Source of the DNA: Undaria pinnatifida
Lineage: Eukaryota; Sar; Phaeophyceae; Laminariales; Alariaceae
Reading direction: 5' to 3'
Assembly: GCA_012845835.1 (NCBI GenBank)
Contig: JABAKD010000001.1
Coordinates: forward strand, 12,849,501 to 12,913,500
Length of the DNA: 64,000 bases
In this document: positions 1 to 11,006 of the stretch, in pieces
Layout of the letters: every line of letters begins with the position of its first letter
Position numbering within the stretch: position 1 is the first letter of the stretch
The notes under the pieces: generated by a model
Seen by the model: only the letters and a program-made list of their open reading frames with translations
Databases searched by the model: none
What the model was told of the DNA's origin: nothing
Position numbers and translations under genes: made by a program

Positions 1-2558
1 ATCTTGGCCCCGTTGTGATCGTACAAATACACGCAGGGGTCTGACTTGAGTGCGACGAAGCCAATCTCGACAAGCACGGGATCGATGGTGTTGAACCAGT
101 TGCCTGGGCTTTGAGCAAGTTCGTAGAGGATCTTCTCCAGCTGCATTACCATGTTACCTTCATCCTTGTCCTTGACCTCGAAACCGGGTGGTTGGTCAAC
201 GAAGTCTTGTTCTTGGATGTCCGCGTAGAGGAAAGCGGTAGAAACATCCATCTGGTCGAAGATGAGGTTGAACTCCACGGTGGTGCACGCCACCATTCGC
301 ACGCTCTGGATTCTGCACACCGGAGCGTAGGTGTTGCCGCAGTCGAGTCCGGGAACTTGGATCCAGCCCTGGGCCACGACACGTCCCTTGAAGGAGCCGT
401 CGGCCTTGTATTTGAACACCCACTTGGACTTGATGTGCTTCCTTCCCGGAGGGACGGCTGAGCGCGGAACGAGTTTGTAGACCTTGCGGTCGTTGAGGCT
501 TTTCATGTGTTGTTCGGCAGCTGCGTTCCACTTCGCTGCGTCCGGTGAGGCCCGTGCTTCCTGGATGGTGCGAGGAACGTCTGGTTGCACTGCCCCTACG
601 GCGTATGCGTATTCCGTGAATCCCAATGTGACGTCCCTGTGCGCGACGTCAGGAAACTCCCCCATCGCGGGAAACGCGTACGAAAGCCAACGAAGCTCGC
701 TGAGTGTCTTCTGGTTGGGCACGCGCGATATCGCCCGGGTGTCAGGAGGGGCTGACATGGAGCCGCGACCACCACGAGAACCACGCCCACTCACCGAACC
801 ACGTCCACCACGCGTCGCGATCCCTCCCCGCGCAGATGCACCACGCGAAGAGCCACCGTGGGTGTCACGCCCACCACGAGATGAACCACACGCACACGCG
901 GAACGACCCCGCGATGCAGCACCAACTGGAGCAGAACCAGTACCCGACGTACCAGGCGGCGACGCAGGACCAGATGATGAACCGGCCGGAGCAGGACCGG
1001 AAGGTGATGCGGCAGGTGAAGGTGCACCGTTACCCGACTCAGGAGGGCTGACTCCCCCAGGCGAGGCAAGGCTGTCGTCCGCAGGCGCATCCTCGGCGGC
1101 AGGAGAAGGGTCAGCGGAGCTGAGCCCAAGGTCACGGTTATTGGCGGTGGAAATATCCTCGAGAGGCTCGAGAACAGACGGGTCCCCGACGGCATGATTG
1201 GGAGAAAGCGCATCGACCGAGTGGTTGGTGATGTAGTTGCGCACATCTCGGATCATGTCGTTCTGGTCGGCGTAAGTGAACTCCCCGTCGTCAAAACCAC
1301 GCTCGTCCAACGAAGGCGGCGCGGGAGTCGTTTCAATGAAGATAACGTTACGACTCTCCCACACCCATCTCGTCTGAGCGGTGAAGAGACGGTAGGATTT
1401 GCTGTCCAGGCTGTAGCCCACCAACCGTCCTTTCCACGCACGGCTTTCCAACTTCTTGGTATGCGTCTCTTCATGCACAAACGCCCGTGCCCCGACCACC
1501 CGAAGGTGTCCAAGGTGCGCGTCCTTGCCGTAGAGCACCTTGTACGGCGTACCGTTATGCAAGGCTGCATGAGGAGTCCGGTTGCTCAGGTAGACCGCCG
1601 TGTGCATCAGTTCTTCCCAAAGAAGGCTCGGCAGCGTAGAATCAGCGAGCATGCAACGCACGATGTTCATGATCGTCCTGCCTGCACGCTCATTCGCTCC
1701 GATCTGCTGGGGGGTGTTCGGCGATGCAAATTGTAGCTAGATGCCGATGTCCAGGCAGTACTGTCGGTAGGCCGCGCTCGTAAACTCGGTTCCCTTATCC
1801 GCACGAAGCACGTGGATGCGCTCGCTGCGAGGGATGACGATCCCCTTGTTGAAGAACTCGAGGGCGTCAGTCGAGCAAGTCTTATCCTTCATGAGGACGA
1901 CCTCCTTCCACTTGGTGCGTTGGTTGACAAACGTGGCGGCGTATTTGAAGCCGCCCAACGCCGTAGGCGTGAAGGGACCAAGGGTATCGACGAATACAAT
2001 CCAAAAGGCGCGTGAAACGCCGTAAACGGCGTGCTTTGGGTGCGGCTGTTGAGAGCTCTTACCAAGAGGGCACGCACTGCAGTCCTGCACGTCGCCGGTG
2101 TAATCGATGCCGTTGGCCGCCTCCTTCCTCAACATATCTAATCTCTTGCTGTTGATGTGTCCCATGCGCCGGTGCCGGAGACTAGCAGTCTCCACCCGCA
2201 AGGCAAGTCCGTCAGGAGCTTCCCCAAGGGTCTGCCGACCGCCATCACCAGCGCCGAGCTTCACGGTGATGGAGCAAGTGATCTTGCCGGTGTCATCCAC
2301 ACCTCGGATTTTCATCGGGACGACTACATCCCCCGACTCCAGCCTGGGGTTGTCCGGATAGAAGAGGGAGGCCACTCCATTCGACAGCGCAGCGGTGACG
2401 GAGAAGAGGTTGGTGCCCAGCCCCGGTACTAAGACGACACGGAAGGAAACTTGCCTGTCGTGGCCGCCGTCGTCGGCGACCGTGCCGAAGAGAACCCCCG
2501 TCGTAACGCTGTGAAGAACGTGCTGCTCAGGGCGGCAATGATCGGGAGCGGGATCCAA
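1..2558 (-). pseudogene. Copia pol: integrase and start of reverse transcriptase, with an in-frame stop
   Basis: The pol frame from 2558 encodes the GAG-pre-integrase zinc site (H129, H134, C160, C163 of this 273-codon stretch). It then has integrase aspartates at about D191 (FVDTLGP) and D254 (RADKGTEF). A TAG at 1737-1739 interrupts it directly before LQFASPNTPQQIGANERAG, which holds the catalytic Glu, so the stop falls inside the D,D-35-E core. The same frame then stays open to base 3. It shows the linker, the RT entry motif KWVFKYKADGSFKGRVVAQG near 375-435, the motif A aspartate in DVSTAFLYAD and an AQSPGNW motif near 95-120. The YVDD box lies beyond the window. The proline/serine-rich stretch at about 790-1180 is the usual variable linker between integrase and RT. 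Confidence 0.85.
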
Positions 2559-3880
2559 AGGTCTTCAATGTCACGCATGTGAGCCCGCACGCCAGGCGTA
2601 AGCGCAGGATCTAGGTAATTGTCCGTCGCTTCGCTATCCACTAACATCAGGATGGACGATCCGTCGGAGCGAAAAGGAGCGAGCGACGACTCCGCCGCAG
2701 AAGAAGCCATGAAAGCACCGAAGTACTCGGAAGGCAAGTGATGGTCCCGCTCAGACGACGCGGATGAGGCAGACGCGGAAGCCGCCGGCGAGGCGGCGGG
2801 AGCTGCAGAGGCGCCGAGAGCGTTGAAGGAGAACCCGAACGTGGTTGGTTCCGAGGGGGCCTGAGACCCCTGGGGCGCCGCCCCCTGAAACGGCTGCGCC
2901 AAGTGGGAAAAATTGGCCAGACCGGCTGCCTGAAGCAGTGCTAGGTTCGCAGCCAACCCTCGAAGCTCCTCTTGCTTCTTCTTGCTTCGGTTGTCCTGCT
3001 GAGCCTTGCACTCAGCATCGCTTTGCGTTTTCGTGCGGTGAAAGGAGCACCACTTGGACTGCCCACTCCCCCTACTTCCGCGCTTCTTGCCTGGCTTCTT
3101 CCTTTTCGTCGGTCGGGAAGGCTGCGCAGACTTCGGACAGTCTCGCTGGAAATGTTCAAACTCCTTGCAGCGGTGGCACTGGTCGCTGCTGGACGCGGCC
3201 ATCGCGGCTCCCCTGCCCGAGACCGCGAGCCCCGCCGCCTTGCACGACTGCTGGTCCACAAAGAAGCGGTTGGCCGTGTCCTTAAGACAGTCGACCGATG
3301 TAAATTTGTTTCGGTAGTGCATCTCCCGGATAAAGTGGAATTCCGGGGCACACGTCAGGCCCGAGAGCATGATGTCCAGGTAGACTTCGTCTGATACTTT
3401 CTCCCCCAGAGTCTCGAGGCGGAGCTTAAGCTCGCATCTCTTGGAGAAGAAGTCAACAGGATCACCACCCGCAACGTGGGTGAGGGTGAAGAGCTCCTTG
3501 AGGCACGCACGCCGAGCTTCCTGGGTGTGGGCGTCGAACCGCGCGTTCAGAGCCGCCCAAGCCAACTGTCCGTTGCCTTCGGTGCTAGTGCCCGCCTTTC
3601 GGTGAGCCCAAACGGTGATCCGCGCCGAGCCGGTAGTCGCGAAGAACAGGTGGAAGTAGAGGCGGCTGTCGGCCTTGTCCCAAGCGGTAACGTCGGCCAG
3701 AGTAGCAGCCAGAGGGCCTGGCCGGGCCAATCCGCGTAAGACCGTGAGAAGCTCCGGCGCATGGATGTTGATGACGTGCTCGAAGCTCTCCTTCCACACG
3801 CGAAAGGTAGACCCAGCGCATTGTCCAATGGAATCTAGTAAACGGTGGAGCCCAGAACTAGAGCTTGATGAGTACGCCAT
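2429..3880 (-). pseudogene. Copia gag with start of protease
   Basis: An open frame of 483 codons starting at the ATG at 3880. The N-terminal half resembles the UBN2-type copia gag fold. A CX2CX4HX4C zinc knuckle lies at about residues 235-248 (CHRCKEFEHFQRDC), followed by a basic stretch and a WCSFHR...C motif. The protease motif near residue 415 is LVDSEATDN. Copia aspartic proteases normally have D-S/T-G, so the glycine is replaced by glutamate here. The last ~40 residues after DIEDL are out of frame with the family. The true continuation moves to the next frame at about 2540-2560, which indicates a one-base indel. Confidence 0.85.
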
Positions 3881-4798
3881 AGCTTAGAGACAGGATCACG
3901 CGATGGGTGTGATGAAAAGCGCTGCACCCGCAAGACGCCTCGATCACCTGAGACAGGCAGGCGCGCCCGAAATGTGTGGGGCAGCTCTACACAGAGGTAG
4001 GGTGTAAGGTAGGTCGCAGAGCCGTATCTGGCGACCCGAGTCCGCCGGAAGCTCGCACGCCCCCCGCTCGGACGACTGGGCTCCCGTGAGCACAGCTGTG
4101 ACCAACCGCAGTTGACGAGGCTGCGGTGATGTGGCGAGTGGTCAGCTCCGGCCACTTAACTGGTCCTGCAGGTACATAGCGTGGTGCACTGCGTAGTGTT
4201 ACGTGTCTTTCAGCGCAAACTTTACGTGAGCTAGCACGTGTGAGTACCTGTAGCAGCGGCCGGTTACCAGTTAGCAGTCGTATCCTCAACCTACACACGC
4301 GACCAAGCCGGCAAAAAGGTATGTGGAAGATGTCTTGGACAGGCTACGTCTCGCGAAGAATCTAAGCGCAGGCGATTTGGTATTCGGAAGTCAGTTGCAA
4401 ACACGCGGAACCGAGTATAAGAAATAACGGCACTCCACGCGCAGAACCAACAACCTGCACAACTCTATTCACCGACCGGAGTCAGCGCCTAGTAATTGCG
4501 CCCCCGAATGCTTTACACAGACAGTTGCGTACCGAATGTGCAGCCGATAGCCCAGGTGATCAGTCCGGGCCCAATAAGCAAGCGGGTTGACTCAGTGTAG
4601 CCTCCAGCAGAAAGCTGACTCCAGCATTAGCTCCCCGCGGAAAAATTTCCAAAAATATCCAAATCCTGCAGAATCCAAAAATATCCAAATCCTGAAGGAT
4701 CCAAAAGTTGCAAATCCTGGAGGACGGGTGTGCCCTCCACAGCACTCGGCGACAGCAATAGACGCGCAGTCGCCGCAGGCCCCCACTCACACACACGA
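3881..4798 (-). other. Untranslated leader of the copia element
   Basis: About 0.9 kb between the primer site and gag with no convincing reading frame. It contains a short imperfect tandem repeat around 4637-4712, with units resembling AAATATCCAAATCCTG and GGATCC. The leader is long for a copia element and may include an insertion. Confidence 0.45.
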
Positions 4799-4812
4799 GG
4801 CTCATAACCTAT
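4799..4812 (-). other. Primer-binding site of half-tRNA (initiator Met) type
   Basis: The minus strand reads TAGGTTATGAGCC, a few bases inside the LTR end. The plus strand GGCTCATAACC matches the anticodon stem-loop of initiator methionine tRNA, with CAT as the anticodon. Some Ty1/copia elements, such as Drosophila copia and yeast Ty5, prime from an internal cut in this tRNA. The match supports both the LTR boundary and the element's orientation. Confidence 0.55.
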
Positions 4813-4814
4813 TA

Positions 4815-5263
4815 TGAATATTGTGGTATACCCCAGCACGGTGGCAGAGAGGCTGTGTCCCCGACGATAGTCGGGTTGGTGACACTGTGCAGTGGATAGC
4901 CTGGAAGACTCGAGTGCTTCCGTGTTCAGGAGAAGATGTAAAGATGTTGTAAACACTGGCGCTTATGTGGCCAACACACACAGATAAACCGCAGACTATG
5001 CAGGAGTCCAGAAGTTGGCTGGGTACTGGAGATGACGAGGACGGCTACGATGCTAGACAATCCGGAAGGATCCACACGAGAGAGTGAGCTACTCGTCAAG
5101 GCAACAGAGAATCCTACAGAAGTAATTCCTCCGCATATTCGTACGCACGTTACATACCAACCGACACATAACAGATCTACGATGATCTACGACGTACAAG
5201 TGCAGTGCTACTGAACATTGACTCATACTGGCTATGTGCTAACATTTCCATAACAGTCCAACA
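4815..5263 (-). repeat. Probable 5' LTR of the copia element
   Basis: On the minus strand this segment begins TGTTGGACTGTTATGG and ends ATATTCA, so it has the 5'-TG...CA-3' ends of an LTR. It sits directly upstream of the primer-binding site. Its length of 449 bp is normal for Ty1/copia. The second LTR is outside the window, so the boundaries rest on terminal motifs and position only. The 5 bp beyond it (GTCCA, 5264-5268) would be one copy of a target duplication. Confidence 0.55.
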
Positions 5264-5545
5264 GTCCACTCCCTTTACCGAATCATCTCACGATAGGGGC
5301 TGTACTTCTTATGCCGACCTTTTCTGGCTGGTTGAGCTCTGCAAGTGAAGAACTAGCGGTTATTATCGATGTTTTTCCGAGTATACTTGTTTTCGTACTA
5401 ACGCGCATAGAAGTGTTGGTCGGATTGCAGGGCGACGCCTTCGACATCATGTTTCGGGTGAGATATGGAGCAGAAACTTCAGCCCCATCTCTACCGTGGG
5501 ATGACCCCACGGTCTTCGAAGATGCGCTGATACCAACCGGCATTC
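5264..5545. other. Spacer with a decayed inverted-repeat element end
   Basis: No gene recognised. An 83-codon frame at 5311-5562 is open on plus but matches nothing. The stretch at 5445-5502, ending CATCTCTACCGTGGGATG, resembles the terminal part of the family A/B elements described further on, so this is probably element-derived. Confidence 0.4.
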
Positions 5546-5816
5546 GACGCGTGCCACGATAATAGAGGTATTATTTTTTTTTCTTTACCCTAATGTTTTA
5601 ATGGCGAGGATCCCTAACCCGCAAACGCCGAAGTGCCATTCTTGTTAGTAACATGAATCTTTTGTATACCTAGGCCATGGGGTTATACTCTTCGATTTGG
5701 CCAAATCTTTTTTTTGTGAGGTACTAGTAGTACTAATAGTAGAAATAGTATAATATTCCTCAAGTGAGGAGTAGTATTAGAAAAAAGTTAGGGCGCACCT
5801 CTACCGTAGCATGTGC
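5546..5816 (+). mobile_element. Family A inverted-repeat element (copy A1)
   Basis: A non-autonomous element of about 270 bp. The left end reads GACGCGTGCCACGATAATAG and the right end GCACCTCTACCGTAGCATGT, which are imperfect inverted repeats of each other. Conserved internal landmarks follow in order: CCCTAACCCGCAAACGCCG, CCATTCTTGTT, CCTAGGCCATGGG, GTGAGGTA and CCTCAAGTGAGGAG. It has no coding capacity. The same landmarks recur in at least ten other copies. Confidence 0.65.
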
Positions 5817-5929
5817 ATTGTGTCCTTTCATCTTTCAGACGCTCATGGCTTCGTCACTTGTGTCCTTTCACAAGCTGATGAGTCCGATCTACAATAACTA
5901 CTAGCAATAAACTCTCATTGTGTAAGCCG

Positions 5930-6350
5930 GTCGCCCCGGTGGTTCAGGGGTTACCCTCGAATACACTACTAGCGTTGGCGCTTGAGTTCGATTCCCACCG
6001 TGGTGAGATTTTTACTATATATATTTGCAAAAATGAAAAAAAGGGATCGACTGCCGGAACCTTCTAGCAGCGTGGGTAGGTACAATTCGACACGAGTCGA
6101 CGAGGCAAGAAAAATGCGGACGTATTTTCTCGAAAAAAAATGAAGGCACGCACCGTAGTGGGAAGGGGGAAGAAGAACCCGCTTTGTGACCCCGGATCTG
6201 AATTACTACTGGGAGGGAGCACGTGAGTAGTGCGAGAATAATAAGTTAGATGAAAAAAAAAAAGTGTGCCACGTACGAGAACGTCATTGCAGCCCGCAAA
6301 TTTCACACGTCTTGATGCAGAAGATTGGGTAGAGGCGCGCATACATTATA
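5930..6350 (+). mobile_element. tRNA-derived SINE (plus copy 1)
   Basis: The head reads CGCCCCGGTGGTTCAGGGGT, containing an A-box-like GTGGTTCAGGGGTTA. Further on is GAGTTCGATTCCC, a good B box. The pair forms an internal RNA polymerase III promoter at tRNA spacing with a longer middle. The body (GGATCGACTGCCGGAACC, TAGCAGCGTGGGT, GACCCCGGATCTGAA, ACTACTGGGAGGG) recurs at 30508-30890. The T-stem pairs poorly, so this is a SINE head rather than a working tRNA gene. Confidence 0.6.
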
Positions 6351-6659
6351 TGACGCGGTCAAAACCACACCATTACTCGCATTTCATGGCAGGGAGGGGA
6401 GTCGTGGTATTGTAGTTGTCGTCGTTGAGAGTCACAGGGCGATGTCCCCTAGAATTTTGTTACCTTGATGACGCTTGCTATGTATGGTAGCCGGGCGTCT
6501 CGGTCTTCTGAAGCTCTACACTTGAGGCGCTCTGCACTTCACCCAAAAATTGACCTAGAGAAGCGTCGGACGCCTGACTCGATGAAAAGGCTTATTGCCT
6601 ACAACAAGGTCGGCATCGAATTATAATAGTTCAGCTTGCGAAGCACGGACGAGATTTCA

Positions 6660-6965
6660 GCGACATTGGGTGGTTTGTTAGTGTCTAATTGATCTATTTG
6701 ATCTAATTGATCTAATTGATCTAATTGATTTAAGGTGCCTAATTGATATCATCTACCCAATTGGTATGATTGATCTAGCCGATCTAAGTGATCTAATTGG
6801 CCTAATTTATGTCATTGATCTTTTTGATCGAATCGACTCAATTGGTATAAATGATCTAACGGATCTAATTGACATAATAACTGGTCGAATTGATCTAAGT
6901 GATCTAAGTGATCTAAGTGATCTAAGTGATCTAAGCGATCCAAATAATATAATTGATCTAAAGAA
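6660..6965. repeat. 9-bp minisatellite (GATCTAATT / GATCTAAGT)
   Basis: An imperfect tandem array of 9-mers, GATCTAATT on the left and GATCTAAGT on the right (five near-perfect copies at about 6895-6940). Because the unit is 9 bp, one plus frame is open through it and gives an Asp-Leu-Ser-type repeat. That frame is a by-product of the repeat. Confidence 0.85.
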
Positions 6966-7890
6966 CAATCGACGTAGTTTAGTAACCCCGTCAGTTGGAA
7001 GCAATTGGGCTAAAAAGTGCTACAGTACGGCAGTCTCTATCATAGCACGCGTCTGGCAACACTCGAAACCGTTGGAGCCAACATCTTTACATTCGTAGCA
7101 CGCAATGGGGGAAGGTGAGTGGCGTTAGCCGTCGTGGAGTGCTATGCAAGATATCTAAGGCATTAAGTGATTCCGGGGCGGTATGGACCAAGGTCCCTCT
7201 GTTCCAAAGCTGGGCAAATCATGTTCGGACGGTTTGGCCAAACAGCTTCTACACACATCGTACATTCGTATGTGATCTACACCCTCGAAGAAAGTGTTGC
7301 CGAAGTAAGTGCTATATCTCGTATTACTAAGGAGAAGCACGGGGCAGGATCGCTCCTTTCCAAAATTGGGGCATCCACTTTGGTGGAGGATGTCGACGGA
7401 GAGCATGTACTCTTTATACTTATGATGTACATCCTCGCATACGCGGCACATGTATATATTATAGGTATAATGTGCAGAGGGGCACATCATCCATGATTTG
7501 TGGTTTAGCAGGGTGTTACTATGTTGCTATGGGATTGCCTTGGGAGTCTAGAATTGGCGTAGGATTTAGGAAGTGGATATGGGATAAAAAGGGTTTCACA
7601 TGCCGTTAAAGGCGTGTGCGTATTGAAAAAGCGGGATAGCGATCTTCCACCATTCGCGCATATCGTTCAGTTCCATCCGTAACTGAGCAGGAGTAATATA
7701 AAGAGCTTCTCCAACATAACTGAGTGAACATCGTGGAACCTGATGAGTAGAGAGATTCTTGCAAGATGTTGGCATGTGTCTATTATCCGATCGCGTCTTA
7801 ATATGTATCTCTCTAGTAAGGTTGCACGTGTAAGGTTGCAACAAGCAGAGGTATTCTCGTAGAGGTCAATCATATATGTATTTCAATGTA
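6966..7890. other. Stretch with no recognised gene
   Basis: Short open frames on both strands resemble nothing I recognise and have no splice or start context. No strong repeat was seen. Confidence 0.5.
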
Positions 7891-8276
7891 TACTTCCTCT
7901 GTCCCAAAATATAGGTCCTTATGATTACACAGACCCTAAACTGTGTCCAACGCGGTAGGAGGTAATTTATTTTTGATCTTCGGTGTTTGTTCTAAGTTGG
8001 AACCCGTTTTTATTTTTTTGCACGCACCACCCTGCATGCATGAACGGCCAAAAACGAAACAGTAGGCCCATAAAATACCGTATTTCGCCCTTTTTCCGGG
8101 GGCGAAAAAGTGTCCGAAAACAAACGTTTCGTTAATCGTCCTCGGCGTCACTGGGGCTTGATGCTAGTCCCAGGCCTTCGTAACGTCCCCTGGTGATATT
8201 CTACCACCCTTTCTAACGTGCCTGCCTTGTGCCGCGCCGATACCCCGGTGGATCCATGGCACGTTAGACATTTCGC

Positions 8277-8400
8277 GTGGAAGCCACGGAGAGCGTCCGT
8301 CACATTGAGGAGCTGAGGGCTCGCTTGCAGGAGAAGAGGAAAGAGCTTGAGAGGTACGATGGCCGACACACGTTTGACATGCGTTATGATCGAGGAAGGG
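8277..8400 (+). pseudogene. Isolated coiled-coil-coding segment
   Basis: The plus frame encodes ESVRHIEELRARLQEKRKEL and then ERYDGR. This is a regular heptad-like, charged, leucine-spaced peptide unlike the surrounding AT-rich repeat DNA. It is enclosed by family A sequence: the CCCTAACCCAGAACCGTCGG landmark follows at about 8437. It may be an orphan exon captured in or next to an element. No gene is assigned. Confidence 0.4.
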
Positions 8401-8692
8401 TTGTTTCGCCCAAGCCATTTTCTGAATGGCATTGCTCCCTAACCCAGAACCGTCGGAATATCATGCTTGCTATGCTAAATGTTTGCTCGGTATAACAAGG
8501 GCTGCCACGGGGTTGTTCATTGGGTTGTACATTCGTTTTGGTAAAAAAGCTCAGTTGTTTGGTGAGGTATAGAGCTCTTCAAGCGAGGAGATTCAGGAAA
8601 AAAATGGCTCATCTCTACCGTGGGATGCATTCTTTCGAAGGGTGGTGTATTCCGTATTTTCTAGGATAACCAGAGGTGACAACCGTCTTGGA

Positions 8693-8956
8693 AACGTGCT
8701 ACAACGTAGTGCGATAAATATGGCGCTTTTAGGCAACGATAATTTTATTAATTAATTGAAGTGCTCCTTAACCACAACCGCTGAAAAAGATTTCTTGTTG
8801 TGCAAAATTGAATGTTTTTTTCCTTGCCTAGGCCATGGGTTTAATCGTCGGACTTTACGTTCATAATACTCAAAGTCAATGTTGTGGGTGAGGCATACAA
8901 CTCCGCAGGTGAAGAGCCTCAGGAATATAAGGATGCACCTTTTTAGTAGCGTGTGT
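8693..8956 (+). mobile_element. Family A element (copy A2)
   Basis: The left end is near AAACGTGCTACAACGTAG and the right end near GATGCACCTTTTTAGTAGCG. The landmarks CTCCTTAACCACAACCGCTG and CCTAGGCCATGGGTTTAATC lie in the expected order. Length about 265 bp. Confidence 0.55.
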
Positions 8957-8980
8957 CCCTGTTGATGTCCACTTGGGAGT

Positions 8981-9230
8981 CATCCCACGCTGGGTGTGCA
9001 AGCAGATTCGAAGAATTTCTGAGCTCCAAACATGAAGAGCTCAATATCTAACCCGAAAACGAGGCTTCGAAGACATTCGTTCGCGCAGCCGGCCCAACAT
9101 TTGTATGCGCTAGTGCTAAAAACAATGCACTAACGAGAAAACTTGTGATAACAGCCTATAGTTCCACACTCGAGGAGCTCAACCGCCTAGAATCGTTTGG
9201 TCAAAAACGTGCAACCCCTTCCGCGGGATG
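8981..9230. mobile_element. Family B inverted-repeat element (copy B1)
   Basis: Begins CATCCCACGCTGGGTGTGCA and ends TGCAACCCCTTCCGCGGGAT, imperfect inverted repeats of about 20 bp. The interior carries GAGCTCAATATCTAACCCG and, near the right end, GAGGAGCTCAACCGCC. About 250 bp with no coding capacity. It begins about 25 bp beyond copy A2. Confidence 0.55.
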
Positions 9231-9439
9231 AGTCGTGGTTCCTTCTAAAACCCTGCATGGTTCACACGAAGGGCACGTACCACCGAAAAATGAGCGTGCT
9301 CCAGGGGTAGCCCAGTTCCCTGCAGAACTATTTCTGTGTCCGGCTGGCCAGTGGTTTGGGCGGCGGCTTTAGAGTAAAGCTAGCGAGTTGAGCAATGCGA
9401 TACAGGTGGCTATCGCCCGCCAAAATTTGCACCCTAAGT

Positions 9440-9530
9440 ATTAGTAGGGGGGATGTTACGACGGTGTTAAGATGAAGTGATGGTGTTATGATTATGTTAT
9501 GATTATGTTATGACTATGTTATGATTTACC
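9440..9530. repeat. TTATGATTATG minisatellite
   Basis: Tandem units of about 11 bp of the type GTTATGATTAT follow GGGGGGATGTTACGACGGTG. The complementary unit forms the array at 16855-17110, which ends in the reverse complement of the same junction (AACATCCCCCCTA). Confidence 0.75.
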
Positions 9531-9539
9531 CCTTTTTTA

Positions 9540-9780
9540 CTGCCGGGTTTCAGCAATTCCACAATAAGTGACTCTGTCTGTACCTCACAAACAAAAGCCA
9601 TTTCAGGTTGCTTTTCAACGGCGTAGCGTAACTTGCCATTCCGTTGCTGATCCACACGTCACGAACTTTATCCGCACGAAAGCTTATGGCCACAAAGAAA
9701 CAGGGGGATCACTCGCGCGAGTGACACCGAACCACTGGAAAAAAGACAAAAGTTGGCCCCCCTATTGTAGCCTGTATCAA
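9540..9780. mobile_element. Family C element with a CG-rich palindrome (copy C1)
   Basis: Contains the perfect 16 bp palindrome TCACTCGCGCGAGTGA at 9709-9724, then ACCACTGGAAAAAA and CCCCCCTATTGTAGCCTG. The same order occurs in copy C3 at 19115-19385 and, inverted, in C2 and C4. I see no coding potential. Confidence 0.5.
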
Positions 9781-9965
9781 TGTCAATGTTTGTTTTATAT
9801 ACGAAGCTGTGAGTTTAATTGCTTTTCTTCTTCCTCAAAAAAATATCCTACTTGGGTAAGGTGTATGGCTCCTTAGGCGAAGGGTCCTGGGAAAACCGTG
9901 GTGCATCTCAGCCGTATCTCGTGCAGTCGAATAGCAGTTAACGTCGTGTGTTAACCGGGCCATAA

Positions 9966-10220
9966 CACCTGCTACGATCGAGGTGACACTTTTTGACTAA
10001 AGCCGTTTCTGAATTTCGGGACTTCTTATTAATACAATATCGCTGGAATGTCTTCGTTTTGTATGCATTTTGTTTTTGTTTCATGCTTTTAGGACGATAT
10101 ACTGTTCATCGGGTCGCACTTTCGATGCCCTCAAAATCAGGCCGTTCGGGGTTTAGTATAGATGTTTTTAAATTAGGAGCCTCAGAAAACAATTGGTGCA
10201 CCTCTACCATAGTCTGCGTT
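9966..10220 (+). mobile_element. Family A element (copy A3)
   Basis: The left end is ACCTGCTACGATCGAGGTG and the right end TGCACCTCTACCATAGTC. It carries TGTTCATCGGGTCGCACTTT and a GGAGCCTCAGAAAA landmark. Length about 255 bp. Confidence 0.55.
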
Positions 10221-11006
10221 GTTATAGCGCAATATCGTCACCTACTGTTGGCAGCGCCAACAGCGCTATTGATGGGATGGGACGGGTGGTACATGCCCGG
10301 GCATTCGGTTTGTAGCGCGCCTACGCCCATTTGTCTGCCACACACTTCTAGCACTGTCACACGCTAAAGTGAGCCCGAAGGTTCCCCCTCTAGAGTTATC
10401 TTCTAATCGGAGGGGTAGCTTTAGGAGGGGGAGGAGGGGGGGGCGGAGGGGGAGGGGGGGGAGGGGGAGTCTTGGATGGGGGTGGGGTGATGGCACGAGG
10501 GGAGGCGGGGAGGTGATAGGGCGAGGGGGTTGATGGGGCGCCGGTTGGGGCAAGGGTGGGTAGCTGCAGGAAAATGAAGAGGGGGAGAAGGGATCGCCCT
10601 CAGGAATTCTCCTCTCACACTTGGGGTAGTGCGGTTTCTTTGAACGATTTGTATAGACTGATGGAACGAAGTTGTAGCACGAATTCGCATCGTGTTGTTT
10701 GGTGACGCACGGATTTTTGTTTTCGGCGATGTGATGGCGTGGTCAGGGTTCGCGAGCAGGCTCAAGAAACAGACGAAGACCTAACCACGAAGATGGCTGT
10801 CCGAGACAAGGTACGCATTAGCGCATGATCAGTTGTCGACACAGGTGCACACTTCAACGATACAACTAGCATACGGCTGCGTGCAGCCAGCAGGTTAGTG
10901 AGCCAAGCCGTGCATTACTGGTGTTGATGGCAGAGTGTCTTGCTCCGCGATGCGCCCTGAGAAAACTGGCACGTAGCGTGATATTGTGTTAAATGTACAG
11001 TAGTAG

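Larger units (their letters stand above)
1..5263 (-). mobile_element. Ty1/copia LTR retrotransposon, truncated by the window edge
   Basis: A retrotransposon read right to left: probable 5' LTR (4815-5263), primer-binding site, a leader of about 0.9 kb, gag with a CCHC knuckle, protease, GAG-pre-integrase, integrase core and the start of reverse transcriptase at the left edge. The order protease-integrase-RT is diagnostic of Ty1/copia rather than Ty3/gypsy. RNase H and the 3' LTR would lie outside the window. The copy carries a frameshift between protease and integrase, an in-frame TAG inside integrase and an altered protease active site, so it looks inactive. The remaining pol frame is open for more than 570 codons, so the decay looks recent. 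Confidence 0.93.

Noticed and set aside
484-1197. 237-codon plus open frame
   Set aside because: It is antisense to the copia linker between integrase and RT; the minus frame carries the conserved motifs.
5930-6010. tRNA gene
   Set aside because: A and B boxes are present, but the T stem pairs poorly and no acceptor stem closes. The downstream body is repeated elsewhere, so it is a SINE head.
6766-7098. Asp-Leu-Ser repeat protein
   Set aside because: It is simply the translation of the 9-bp minisatellite.
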